Below are positions 31,402 through 42,273 of a DNA stretch of 64,000 bases, in pieces (position 1 is the stretch's first letter; every line of letters begins with the position of its first letter). Below the pieces are notes generated by a model. It had not been told where the DNA came from. It did no database searches and was given only the letters and a program-made list of their open reading frames with translations. Source of the stretch: Paralithodes platypus (Eukaryota > Arthropoda > Malacostraca > Decapoda > Lithodidae); contig CM064573.1 in the NCBI GenBank assembly GCA_032716605.1, positions 9,507,709-9,571,708 of the forward strand. Direction: 5' to 3'. The position numbers and the translations under genes are program-made.

Positions 31402-31790
31402 GAAGGGGGTTTGGAGAGGCGTTTTTCCAAGTCTAGGGGTTAACTAAATACACATTGTTCGAAAATGTCTAAAACAATTAAAACCCTCAATTATAATTAA
31501 AGAAAATACCATAATAACCCCCGAGACGTTGCACCAGATAGTGTTAAAGGGGGTAATGTTCAGGAATGTTTTGCCTACTTATCAAGAACAGGGTATAGTT
31601 ACTCGTGCAACCAGAGAAGGAAGCCACGAAGCAAAGAAACTAGACGAAGATCAAGTCAATAAAAAGAGGTTACGTAAGAGGCTGTGTGTAAGAGGAGCTA
31701 ATGAGAGCAAGAGTGAAGAGAGCCTTGTTACGTAGTAGGATAAGACATAATACATACACACATATATACACTCATACACATATACGCTCA
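31402..31790. other. Right flank of the LTR array, unassigned
   Basis: Positions 31402-31545 resemble 39452-39540 (CATAATAACCCCCGAGACGT versus CATAATAACCCGCAAGACGT). This is a dispersed repeat of unknown type, and 19603-19640 shares its end. The rest has no recognised family. Confidence 0.45.
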
Positions 31791-31851
31791 TACGCACACA
31801 CACACACACACATGAGAGCAAGAGAAGAGCCTGGTTATATAGTATGATTAG

Positions 31852-31904
<53 letters not shown>

Positions 31905-31905
31905 T
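31791..31905. repeat. Two (CA)n microsatellites
   Basis: (CA)n at 31795-31812 and 31854-31900, joined by ATGAGAGCAAGAGAAGAGCC. A related block, ATGAGAGCAAGAGCAGAACG, recurs just before the (CA)n at 32268. Confidence 0.9.
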
Positions 31906-31912
31906 GCACACA

Positions 31913-32231
31913 GTCACGGTGGCCGAGCGCGCTTAGTACAGTATAATGGGAGCTCTAGCTCTGGTGTCGGGGGTTCGATCCCACGCACCGCCAGAAGTTT
32001 TCTCAAAAACTTTCCCTGGCCGTGAAGGCAAGGTCTGGAGTTTGGACGGACCGCCTCGGGGACCCACAAAGTCTCCTGCCCACGTCCTACTCCCTCGGGA
32101 GTATGTAGGCGCCCTCGTTAGCAGCCAGGATCAGTCTGTTGATCCCTTAGGATAAGATCTAGGTTAAGTCTGTGTATTTTCAGCCCCATTGGCTGCCGGC
32201 TTGACAAAAAAAAACTATTATTATTATTACA
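31913..32231 (+). mobile_element. tRNA-Leu/Ser-like SINE with (ATT)n tail
   Basis: The head GTCACGGTGGCCGAGCGCGC resembles the 5' part of class II tRNAs (Leu/Ser). GGGGGTTCGATCCCACGC is the T-arm and B box. A ~230-bp body follows, ending GCCGGCTTGAC, A-run and (TTA)n tail. Weak acceptor pairing shows it is a SINE and not a tRNA gene. Confidence 0.75.
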
Positions 32232-32267
32232 TATGAGAGCAAGAGCAGAACGTGGTTATGTAGTATG

Positions 32268-32268
32268 G

Positions 32269-32332
<64 letters not shown>
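32268..32332. repeat. (CA)n microsatellite
   Basis: About 32 uninterrupted CA units. Confidence 0.95.
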
Positions 32333-32333
<1 letters not shown>

Positions 32334-32402
32334 AAAATGTTCAGTATATTTAAGCCAAGTAATTTGTCATGAAATTGAACGATATCTTGAGTCACTTATT
32401 AA

Positions 32403-32731
32403 GGGGAGGTATTTAGTTTGTTCCCTACGTTTTCATCAAGCTTAAAATTACACACCCTAGACCCCCTTTCAAGATAAATTTGTACATTTTTCGGTAGAAA
32501 AATTTCCCGGCCAGAGGCCGGTTGCTTTTAAATTACAGGCTCGCTATCGCTCGCCAGGAAAAAATCGACACCTTAATGGCACGAAAGGTCTTAAAATTGA
32601 CAGAAATGGGGCAAAATTTCTTAAGATGTCCAAACTACTAGGGCGAACGTCTTAAAATCTCAAAAGCAATGGGGCTAAACATGAGGGAGAAAGGGGTCCA
32701 GAAAAAAAATCCCTCAAGTGGAAATTTCCCC
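32403..32731 (+). mobile_element. Family B foldback element, short form
   Basis: Complete copy between TTAA 32399-32402 and 32732-32735. GGGGAGGTATTTAGTTTG starts it and GGAAATTTCCCC ends it. Confidence 0.85.
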
Positions 32732-32780
32732 TTAAAGCATTCTACATAAGGTATAGACGACATACCGCCAATATCACTGA

Positions 32781-32882
32781 AGCCGGTATCACACGAGCGC
32801 TTTTCCCCTCAAAATGGTATCCTCAACACTGGTCTGGCAGCTTATAAGGTCAACATTGTAAATATTTCCGTTGCCTAAATTT
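32781..32882 (-). mobile_element. Family I element, truncated
   Basis: GCCGGTATCACACGAGCGC leads straight into the other half of the family (CCTCAACACTGGTCTGGCAG), so one half is deleted. Confidence 0.7.
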
Positions 32883-32884
32883 AT

Positions 32885-32970
32885 CTACCAGGAGGCCTTT
32901 TGTAAACTGAATAATATAGTCTAACACTGGCCAGAATTAGGTAAAAAGGATGTCACGGGTATTATAAGGA
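32885..32970. mobile_element. Family A element, right half
   Basis: GGCCTTTTGTAAACTGAATA, ATATAGTCTAACACTGGCCA and GATGTCACGGGTATTATAAGG end at TTAA 32971-32974. That TTAA is shared with the C element to the right. Confidence 0.7.
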
Positions 32971-32974
32971 TTAA

Positions 32975-33348
32975 GGGGGGGTGACCTGTTTTTGTTCTGT
33001 CCTTTTCTATCTTTCTCTGGCTTGTATCCATTTGGCCCCATTCAGCGTACTGTTTTAAGACGTTTATCCCCATCCAGGTGTCAATTTTTTACTGGTGAGC
33101 GGTAGCGAGCCAGCATATTTTTTATTTTTGTTTGACAGCAGGCTAAATTTGTAAATTTTTTGATAGAAAAATGTCTCCGGCGAAGCCGGATTTCTTCATA
33201 TAATGCTGGCTCGCTATCGCTCGCCAGGAAGAAATCGACACCTAGATGGGGAAAAACGTCTTAAAATAGTTGGCTGAATGGGGCCGAATGGATACAAGCC
33301 AGAGAAAGAGAGAAAAGGACAGAAATAACAAAAAGCAGGTCACCCCCC
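32975..33348 (+). mobile_element. Family C foldback element
   Basis: It lies between TTAA 32971-32974 and 33349-33352. Ends are GGGGGGGTGACCTG and GCAGGTCACCCCCC, which form a true terminal inverted repeat in this copy. Confidence 0.85.
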
Positions 33349-33352
33349 TTAA

Positions 33353-33553
33353 AGTTACTAAAATATGAAAATAGTTAAAAAAAAAAAAAAATAATAATAA
33401 TAATTTGAATGTCTATATAAATATGCTATGTCCGGGACCCAAGGTATGGGACACACTGACTATGAGTCCCCAATTCCGTCCGTACATTTTAAGACCCTAA
33501 TAAAAACAAGGATATGATGTTCATGGTATACACAATCTCCTTGAATTCTACAC
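33353..33553. other. Unassigned sequence
   Basis: An A-rich/(AAT)n stretch lies at 33377-33402. The rest is unrecognised. Confidence 0.3.
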
Positions 33554-33557
33554 TTAA

Positions 33558-33921
33558 GGGAAGGCAGACTGTTCTTCTGGGCCCCCTTCTCCCAAATGTT
33601 TAGCCCCCACTAGTTTTGAGATTATAAGACGTTCGGCCCAATAGTTTGTCGATTTTAATACCTTTCGCCCCATTTCGTTGTCAATTATAAGACCTTTCGT
33701 GCCATTTAGGTGTCTATTATTTACTGGCGAGCGAAAGCGAGCCTGCAATTTTAAGAGGAACCGGCCTTCGGCCTGGTAATTTTTCTACCGAAAAATGTAC
33801 AAATTTATCTTAAAGAGGGGTCTAGGTTTTTTTTTCTAAGCTTGATGGAGGTCTAGGGAGGAAACTAAAAAAAATATATGAATACATGAATTAATAGACC
33901 AAACAAACGGCCAGTCTCCCC
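33558..33921 (-). mobile_element. Family B foldback element, long form, inverted
   Basis: 364 bp between TTAA 33554-33557 and 33922-33925. It ends AACGGCCAGTCTCCCC, the long-form end also seen at 50862. Confidence 0.85.
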
Positions 33922-34213
33922 TTAATAGCAAATATGGGACCGCTATTTAATCTGATAATACATATATATAAATATGTATAATATACTTGAATATGCTTAC
34001 CCAAGGAACCAATCATATGCCAGGGTTGCTTAGATATAGATATATATATATATATTTTTTTTTTTTTTACTATTCAAGTGTCTGCTAGGGAGTTACAGCA
34101 CAGCAGTCAATGCCAAGAAAATTATGTACCTTTTGTATGGTTATATTTTATTGTTTAGTTATCCATGTTTTATTTAATTTGAGGGCAATAACCGGTATCA
34201 TCTGTACAAACCC

Positions 34214-34730
<517 letters not shown>

Positions 34731-34861
34731 GTCGCCAATTGGCTAAAATACAGACTACACACACATCCACAGCCATTCCAACGATACATAAACACTTAAC
34801 ATGCATTTCACGCAATACATTCCCAGTTAAGGAGGCGCGATAATAATGAGCTTAGCTCGCA

Positions 34862-37149
34862 TTGCGTGGATTCCCCTTGACGAACAAGCAAGTGAATACA
34901 CCCACACATACCCACACACCCACACCCACACCTAGTAGTATCGAAAAAGTCCCTAGTAGCATCGAAAAAGTCCCTAGTAGCATCGAAAAAGTCCCTAGTA
35001 GCATCGAAAAAGTCCCTATTAGCATCGAAAAAGTCCCTAATTTCAAGAAAGCAAACTTCCATAAACTTAGAGCTATGTTTAAAGAAATTGACTGGAGATT
35101 TTTAATTAACAATAACGACATAAATACATCTTGGAAGTTATTCGAAACCACTTACCTAAAAGCAGTGCAAGACTGCATACCATCGAAAATACGGCGTCCA
35201 GGCCATAATAATAAGCCCAAATGGTGGAATAAAGATATTTCAAACTGCCTGCTTGCTAAAAAAATTGCAAATGATAGATTAAAATCCTCACAAAATGACG
35301 AAGAACGGGTGAAATTTGTAGAGCTACGACGCAAAGCCAAAAAGTTAATTAAGCAAAGTAAAAAGACCTTAGAGTTACATATTGCGAATCAAAGAAAAAC
35401 AACCCCGAAAGAATTCTATAGTTATATCAGAAAGAAAAAAGTAGTTACTTCAACTGTTGGACCGTTAGTCGATGAAAATGGAGAATACACCAAAGACGAA
35501 GTACAAATGAGTAATGCCCTCAATACCTTCTTTGCATCAGTTTTTACAACAGAAGACCTCAGTGATATCCCTACACCATCGCCGATTCAGATTGATAATT
35601 CAGATGTTCTAAGCAATATCACCGTTACAGAGAGAGAAGTATTGAATTGTTTAGATAAACTCAAGGTAAATAAAACGCCTGGACCTGATACAATCTCGCC
35701 TAGAGTTCTAAAGGAAGCTAAGGATGAGCTCTCCAAACCACTGACATTACTATTCAATAAATCATTGCAGTCTGGAACTATGCCTGATCAGTGGAAGCTA
35801 GCCAACGTAACACCGATATTCAAAAAAGGCAGCAAATCCATACCCAGTAACTATCGTCCAATTAGCTTAACGTCAGTTGTATGTAAAATGCTAGAAACGG
35901 TCATACGAGACAGACTCGTAAATCACTTAGAGGAAAATAACATACTTAAAGATACTCAACACGGCTTTCGTAAAAACGTTCCTGTTTAACAAACCTCTTA
36001 GACTTCTTCCACGATATCCTCAACCTCTACGATGAGAGTAAAGCTGTAGATATTATATACCTTGATTTTCAAAAGGCCTTTGACAAAGTTCCCCACAAAC
36101 GTTTACTGCTAAAACTAAAAGCGCATGGAATACAAGACGGTGTGTTGAAATGGATAGAAAATTGGCTCAGCGACAGAAAGCAAAGAGTAGTCATAAATGG
36201 TAAGGCATCTAAATGGACCAATGTAAGTAGCGGGGTACCCCAGGGATCAGTACTAGGTCCAATTCTCTTTCTAATTTACATCAACGACATAGATGAGGGT
36301 CTCACCTGTACAATCTCAAAATTTGCTGACGATACAAAAATTGCAAATAGCGTACTCTCAAAAGAACAAGTTGACGATATGCAACACAATCTAGATAAAT
36401 TGTCATGTTGGGCCCAAATTTGGCAAATGAGTTTCAATGCGGATAAATGTAAAGTACTACATATCGGATACCTAAATGAGAAAGCAAACTATTCGATGAA
36501 TGGCACTCAGCTTAAGAATGTAAACAGAGAAACCGATCTGGGAGTAACAATATCGAGTAACCTAAAACCGAGTCAACAATGTTCAGAAGTTGTTAAGAAG
36601 GCAAACAAAATAATTGGCTTTATAGGCAGGTCATATGAGCATAAATCCAAAGAAGTTATCCTAACCCTTTACAATTCCTTAGTCCGCCCTCTTCTGGAAT
36701 ACTGCGTTCAATCCTGGTGCCCTTATTACCAAAAAGATATAAACAAGCTAGAACGAGTTCAACGTAGAGTTACCAAAATGATACCTAGCCTAAAGCACAA
36801 ACCATACGAAGAGCGTCTTAGAGAATTAAATCTATTTCCTTTAACCCAGCGCAGATTAAGAGGTGACTTAATTCAAGTGTTCAAAATCATCAAAGGCATC
36901 GACAATATGGACTGTAGTAAGTACTTCACTATCGACCAATCTAATTACACGCGGGGAAACGGTTGCAAAATTATTGGTAAATCTTTTAACTCACACGAAT
37001 CTAAGAATTTCTTCTTCAATCGAGTTGTCAACTTGTGGAATGGGCTTCCCCGAAACGTTATAGACTGCATTACCGTTGATTCATTTAAACTCCGCATAGA
37101 CAAATATCTCGCATCAAACCCGCGACTGACTGCGTTTGTAAATGAATAA
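34862..37149 (+). pseudogene. CR1/L2-like LINE ORF2, 5'-truncated and frameshifted
   Basis: Two frames make one protein: 34862-35989 and 36142-37149, joined by sequence that still encodes the missing part in the other frame. The first frame has the linker before the polymerase, then PGPDTISPRVLKEAKDEL, NVTPIFKKGSKSIPSNYRPI and QHGFRKN. A one-base loss near 35979 ends it. The second frame begins after motif A (LDFQKAFDKVPHK, encoded at 36061-36099). It carries SSGVPQGSVLGPILF (motif B), FADDTKI (motif C) and a long C-terminal domain ending DSFKLRIDKYLASN. The apurinic endonuclease and ORF1 are absent. Wording of the motifs suggests the CR1/L2 group. The fragment at 1-418 belongs to the same family. 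Confidence 0.85.
34930..35040 (+). repeat. 21-bp in-frame tandem repeat, 5 copies
   Basis: The unit is AGTAGCATCGAAAAAGTCCCT. It encodes SSIEKVP five times at the head of the LINE frame, with a TAGTAT variant first and a TATTAGC variant last. Confidence 0.95.
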
Positions 37150-37640
37150 CTTTATTTTATCCCCCCCCTCAGTTACTAACCCATATGTCCCCTACTAACT
37201 TCCTAATCCTGCCACGGACATTAGTTCCAGGGCAGTAATTCCCTTTCCAATGTTCCCTTACCCACTCTAAACCACTGTTTGAACACTTGATCCTCAGTGT
37301 TTTGGAGGACAAGCAACCTAGAAGGGTCACTATATCTGTTGTTGCTTGATTTCCTTTGTACTCCTTTGTACACACACACAGTGATTTATGAGCATCAGCT
37401 GTTCTCTATGGTGCTACATTAACTGCACGGACAAAAGTAGTGACTCATTTTCACACTTTCATATTAATGTTACTTTATTGGTTAAATAAACCCTTACTTC
37501 TTTAAAATACCTCTATTATACCTGTATTATATTTATATCATACCTATGTTAATACCTGTATTAAACTTGCATAATACTTATATTATTTATTATGTGTTCT
37601 ACACCAACCAACTTCACATCTAAACCCAATTAGTGAAATC
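37150..37640 (+). other. Presumed LINE 3' UTR and unassigned sequence
   Basis: It follows the LINE stop codon directly. It contains ATACCTATGTTAATACCTGT-like diverged short repeats at 37500-37590. No defined 3' boundary or tail is visible. Confidence 0.4.
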
Positions 37641-37644
37641 AACA

Positions 37645-37745
37645 AATACATGTGGCACTCCGAGGACTCGAACCCAGGATACTCACATCGAAATTCCGCG
37701 CACTATGCATTACGCATTACGCTATCAAGACAGTTAAAGAAATAT
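37645..37745 (-). mobile_element. tRNA-derived SINE head
   Basis: On the minus strand GTCTTGATAGCGTAATGCGT is followed by CCTGGGTTCGAGTCCTCGG. The B box is good and the remaining arms are degraded. Confidence 0.6.
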
Positions 37746-37861
37746 GGAAAAGCCTACGATTTATTATGCAGTTTCGAATCCTGCATATTATTCTGAGCAT
37801 GTACATATATTCCAACTGCTACCAGTATTTTAACTACAACTATATGTACAGTATACAGTGT

Positions 37862-38160
37862 ATATATATCTATCTATCTATCTATTGCCTGACGCCGTGA
37901 TCCCCGAAGGGGTGGCCACGAACGAACCGCCCCCATGCACCTCTGTCCCCAGTCAGTCGACGCCCCTCCCCCCCAACCAGCACCGCCTTCGTTCATGTAC
38001 TTCCTCACTCCATCCTTCCACCTCTCATTCGGTCTACCTCTCCCTCTCTGTCCCTCCACCTAGCTCTCGTACACACCCTCTTCTGCTTCGTTCCATACGT
38101 TCCATATGGCCGAACCATCTCAAGTTGTTCCTTTTCACACTTTATATATATACCGGGTAC
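37862..38160 (-). pseudogene. RTE-like LINE C-terminal fragment
   Basis: The minus strand encodes EGQRGRGRPNERWKDGVRKY and then SWPPLRGSRRQAIDR before (GATA)n/(TA)n sequence. The RGRP..RW.D.VRK pattern matches the C-terminus of the better copy at 55148-57135 (AGRPPLRWRDCVRKAL). Upstream, in another frame, EKEQLEMVRPYG fits the LRWFGH region. A microsatellite tail after the stop fits RTE-type elements. Confidence 0.65.
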
Positions 38161-38164
38161 TGTA

Positions 38165-38475
38165 TATATATATATATATATAGGTAAATATCTGGTAACG
38201 CTGCTAAAATTGGATTGTCGCGCTTCAAATACCCGCAAGCCTGAAATTGGCAAGTGTTGAATGGACAATATAGGCCTGTGGGTTATTTAAGGTGGAGGTC
38301 TAACCTAGCAACAACAACAACAACAACAACACATTCCAACACAACCATAGCACCACCACGCCAAACCAAAACAATTTTTTTTTTGTAAACAAGGCGAGGG
38401 GCCCAGACTAGGCGTAGGCAAACTCACGTCGGTATTTTTGTTTTATTTTTGTTCTGGTAGCTGGCAGCTGAGCCG
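38165..38475. other. Unassigned sequence
   Basis: (TA)n at 38163-38184, (CAA)n at 38310-38330 and a T-run at 38374. The rest is not recognised. Confidence 0.3.
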
Positions 38476-38811
38476 GTTTTCTGTACCACTTTCTCCCTCA
38501 TGTTTAGCCCCATTAGTTTTCAGATGTTACGATGTTTGCCCCATTAGTTAGTCGATTTTAAGACCTTTCGTCCCATTTTGTCGTCAATATTTAGACCTTT
38601 CGTGCTATTTAGGTGTCGATTTTTTCCCTGGCGAACGATAGTGAGCCTGTAATGTTGGAAGAACCGGCCTTCGGCTGGTACATTTTTCTACCGAAAAATG
38701 TACAAATTAATCTAGAAGGGGATGTTTTTTTTTAATTTGATGGAGGTCTAGGGAGGAAACTAGAAAAATAATGAATACATGCAAAAATCGCCAAAAAGTG
38801 AACCATCCACC
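38476..38811 (-). mobile_element. Family B element, long form, inverted, left end eroded
   Basis: CTTTCTCCCTCATGTTTAGC, GGCGAACGATAGTGAGCC and GAACCGGCCTTCGGC are followed by the end AACCATCCACCC and TTAA 38812-38815. Confidence 0.75.
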
Positions 38812-38824
38812 CTTAACCGTATCT

Positions 38825-38994
38825 GGGCCGAGTGTCGTCTTTTGGGGGGTCCCCTGTTTCGCTTCATTAGTCTGGAGATTTTTAGGCGTTTCACCCCATA
38901 AGTTTTGCGATAATAAGATGCTTTACCCCATGCAGGTGTAGATTGTTTTCTGTGCGAGCGATAGCGACCCATTTTTCTATCGTAAAATTTAGCA
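38825..38994 (-). mobile_element. Family B-like remnant
   Basis: It resembles 21650-21820 (TTAGTCTGGAGATTTTTAGG, GATGCTTTACCCCAT, GCGAGCGATAGCGA). It is cut short by the H element. Confidence 0.6.
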
Positions 38995-38998
38995 TTAA

Positions 38999-39419
38999 CC
39001 CTTTCATTGCGGGTGACGTTCTGGAACGTCCTGGCAAGTTACAGCAATTTCCAGGCTTTGAAAGCCTGTAAAAACCGTAAAAATCGAGTGTCAGTGGGCG
39101 GGAGCGTGAGGGGCCCACCTCCGACCTCAAAGCAGCGAGCGGCTCACTGAGGTTGACTGTGTCTCGCGCGGGTCTCTCTCTGTGTCTCACAACAGTGTAG
39201 CCAAGCGAGCGAGTGCTACCAAATAGCGGGTTTCCCGCGTTTCACTGGCACCACTGCGGGTGAACCAGACCACGTACGGGGCCCGTTCTGGTCTCATTTT
39301 GAAGCTATTTTCGCCTAGTTTTCGGCAGAATACACTTCATTTAACGCAGATGCTTGATTTATCATTCAGGAGTGCCTGAATATGCACTAAATAGCCCAAA
39401 CATAGCCGCAGCCAATGGG
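38999..39419. mobile_element. Family H, piggyBac-like MITE, 421 bp
   Basis: It lies between TTAA 38995-38998 and 39420-39423. It is exactly as long as the copy at 13162, with many substitutions. Ends are CCCTTTCATTGCGGG and CGCAGCCAATGGG. Confidence 0.8.
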
Positions 39420-39554
39420 TTAAGGGGGGTGAGAGTGGGCAGTATTTAGTTTGAAGGAAGTCAGGGAAGGCAAAAGCAAGCAAAATCCTCAATAATAATT
39501 AAACAAAATAGCATAATAACCCGCAAGACGTCGGACCAGGTAGTTTATTTATTT

Positions 39555-39912
39555 ATTTATTCTTTCTATGTGGATGAGGGAGACAAAAGGCAAAACTGCC
39601 TGTGACGAGTGTCCCCCGGAGTTAAAAGAGTGACAGGACCAAAACCAAGGAACGTTCAAGCCAAAATGTCTGGACACACGGAGTTTGAAGCAATTTAAGT
39701 CATAGAATGAGGGAAAGATGGATTCAAGGAGAGAGTTCCAGAGCTCAGCTGTTGAATAGAAGAAAGATGGGAGTAACGTTTCACTCTTGAGTTGGAGAGT
39801 TGTACAGAGTAGGGGTGGGATTGTGTTGCAAGACGGGTGCCACGTACTCTACATAGAGGAGGTGGTATGCTCTGAGAGAGCACTGAGGAACACTGATTAT
39901 TGTATGGCATTA
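39555..39912 (-). pseudogene. LINE family J 3' fragment, inverted
   Basis: The minus strand encodes YNNQCSSVLSQ, then TRLATQSHPYSVQLSNSRVK, then the 3' UTR with ACACTCGTCACAGGCAG. A-rich/(AAAT)n tail lies at 39540-39562. Frames are broken. Confidence 0.7.
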
Positions 39913-39983
39913 AAATATTACATTAAAACAAATAGTGGGTGTAAAAATGGCAGTTAAAGTATCCATAATCATCTACCCATTAA

Positions 39984-40364
39984 GGGGGCCCACTTTGCTT
40001 TTTTATCTTTATCTCCCTCTCTCTTTGGCTTGTATTCATGCGGCCCCATTCAGCCTACTGTTTTAAGGCGTTTACCCCCATCCAGGTGTCAATATTTTCC
40101 TGGCGAGCGGTAGCGAGCCAGCATACATGTATTTTTGTTTTGACAGCAAGCTAAATTTGTACATTTTTTCGATAGAAAAATTTCTCCGGCGAAGCCGGAT
40201 TTCTCCATACAATGCTGGCTCGCTATCGCTCGCCAGGAAGAAATCGACACCTGGGTGGGGATAAAACGTCTTAAAACAGTTGGCTGAATGGGGCCGAATG
40301 GATACAAGCCAGAGAAAGAGAGAAAAGGAGAGAAAGATAAAAAAAAAAAGCAGGTGACCCCCAC
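39984..40364 (+). mobile_element. Family C foldback element
   Basis: 381 bp between TTAA 39980-39983 and 40365-40368. The right TTAA is shared with the A element that follows. Confidence 0.85.
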
Positions 40365-40424
40365 TTAACCCGTTCAGTACTAGTGAACTAATTGTCATCA
40401 TATGTTGGACACTATTAGTCGACA

Positions 40425-40812
40425 TTATTCAGCTTAAGGGGGATGGGTTTATTCAGCTTAAGGGGGAGGGGTTTATTCAGCTTAAGGGGGAGGGGTTTAT
40501 TCGTTAAGGGGGAGGGGTTTATTCAGCTTAAGGGGAGGGGTTTACTCAGCTTAAGGGGGAGGGGTTTATTCAGCTGAGGGGGGAGGGGTTTATTCAGCTT
40601 AAGGGGGAGGGGTTTATTCAGCTTAAGGGGAGGGGTTTATTCAGCTTAAGGGGGAGGGGTTTATTCAGCTTAAGGGGGAGGGGTTTATTCAGCTTAAGGG
40701 GGAGGGGTTTATTCAGCTTAAGGGGGAGGGGTTTATTCAGCTTAAGGGAGAGGGGTTTATTCAGCTTAAGGGGGAGGGGTTTATTCAGCTTAAGGGGGGA
40801 TGGGTTTATTTT
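40425..40812. repeat. ~24-bp tandem repeat made from an A/B junction, ~16 copies
   Basis: The unit is TTTATTCAGCTTAAGGGGGAGGGG. Its TTATTCAGC part is A sequence and its TTAAGGGGGA part is the start of the inserted B element. Confidence 0.9.
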
Positions 40813-41146
40813 GGGTCGATTATTTCATATATTTAATATTTTTTTTAGTTTCCTCCCTAGACCTCCATCAAACTTAAAACAACATCCATTAGATCCCCCT
40901 TCCAGATAAACTTGCACATTTTTCGGTATAAACAAAATTCCGGCGTTTCCCAAATTACAGGTTCACTATCGTTTGTCAGGAAAACAATCGACACCTAAAT
41001 AGCACGAAAGGTCTAAATATTGACAAAGAAATGGGACGAAATGTCTTAAAATCTTCACACTAAAGGGCCGAACGTCTTAAAATCTGAAAACTAATGGGGC
41101 TAAACAAGAGGAAGAAAGGGGGCCAGAAAAACGACCCATCTCCCCC
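40813..41146 (+). mobile_element. Family B element, long form (first insertion in A)
   Basis: It continues from the junction repeat through TTTCCTCCCTAGACCTCCAT and CAGGTTCACTATCGTTTGTC to ACCCATCTCCCCC and TTAA 41147-41150. Its left end lies within the tandem array, from 40438. Confidence 0.8.
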
Positions 41147-41203
41147 TTAAGAAGGATCTGTGGTAATTCAAAGAATTAAATGAGATAGTCTGTAGTCTTT
41201 TAA

Positions 41204-41531
41204 GGGGAGGTTTCCATTTGAGGGATTTTTTCTGGACCCCTTTCTCCCTCATGTTTAGCCCCATTGCTTTTTAGATTTTAAGACTTTCGCCCCATTAGTT
41301 TGGCGATCTTACGAACTTTCTCCCCATTTCTGTCAATTTTAAGACCTTTCGTGCCAATTAGGTGTCGATTTTTTTCCTGGCGAGCGATAGCGAGCCTGTA
41401 ATTTAAGAGGAACCGGCCTTCGGCCGGGAAATTTTTCTACCGAAAAAATTACAAATTTATCTTGAAAAGGGGTCTAGGGGGTGTAATCGTAAGCTTGACG
41501 GAAATCTAGGAAACAAACTAAATACCTCCCC
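41204..41531 (-). mobile_element. Family B element, short form (second insertion in A)
   Basis: It lies between TTAA 41200-41203 and 41532-41535. Ends are GGGGAGGTTTCCATTTGAGG and AACTAAATACCTCCCC. Confidence 0.9.
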
Positions 41532-41845
41532 TTAAGTGGCAGAGGTCCTTACGAAACTGAATACAATCATCTAATAGTTGCCGGAATATAATAAAAAGAA
41601 CGTCACCGGTACTGAACGGGTTAACATGTATATCCATGGTAATAAACCCACCCAACACCAATAACACAAAGATAAATCACTATCAAAATACACAATTATA
41701 TTATATACCTTTCTCATACCCTTTTTATAGGATTGCATTTTTACAGTGTGTAGTTGGATGGAATCTTATAAAACTATAATTCAAAAGATTTATAGAGAAG
41801 ATGATTGTGTTGAGAGAAAAAAACGCAAATGTGACTCGATCTTTA

Positions 41846-41848
41846 AGC

Positions 41849-41905
<57 letters not shown>

Positions 41906-42240
41906 CAGTGTGTGTGTAGTTCCACTTGGCTCCCACGATCTTTATATATATGAGAGAGAGAGAGAGTGAGAGTAGGCAGGTGTGATAGACTCGCTCCACT
42001 TGGCTCCCACGATCTTTATATGAGAGAGAGAATGAGTGAATGAGTGAGTGAGTGAGTAAGCGATTGAGAGAGAGAGAGAGTGTGAGTGAGAGAGAGAGAG
42101 TGTGTGTGTGTAGTTCCACTTGGCTCCCACGATCTTTATATGAGAGAGAGAGATAGAGAGAGAAAAAAAAAGTGAGTGAGTGAGTTAGAGTGTGTGTGTG
42201 TGTGTGTGTATGTAGTTCCACTTGGCTCCCCCATGTACTC
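41846..42240. repeat. GT/GA microsatellites with a ~30-bp spacer repeated 4 times
   Basis: TTCCACTTGGCTCCCACGAT continues CTTTATATGAGAG. It recurs at 41918, 41993, 42113 and (partly) 42215, separated by (GA)n and (GT)n of varying length. Confidence 0.9.
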
Positions 42241-42273
42241 TACTCAGCCAAACCATTCTACTGACGTCACTAC

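Larger units (their letters stand above)
40369..41620. mobile_element. Family A element with two nested B insertions
   Basis: Three pieces of A are left: 40369-40433 (CCCGTTCAGTACTAGTG ... ATTATTCAGC), 41151-41199 (GAAGGATCTGTGGTAATTC ... AGTCTT) and 41536-41620 (GTGGCAGAGGTCCTTACG ... CACCGGTACTGAACGGG). Joined, they give the usual ~200-bp A plan. Each break is at a TTAA that other A copies carry or nearly carry. The outer TTAA sites are 40365-40368 and 41621-41624. Confidence 0.85.
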
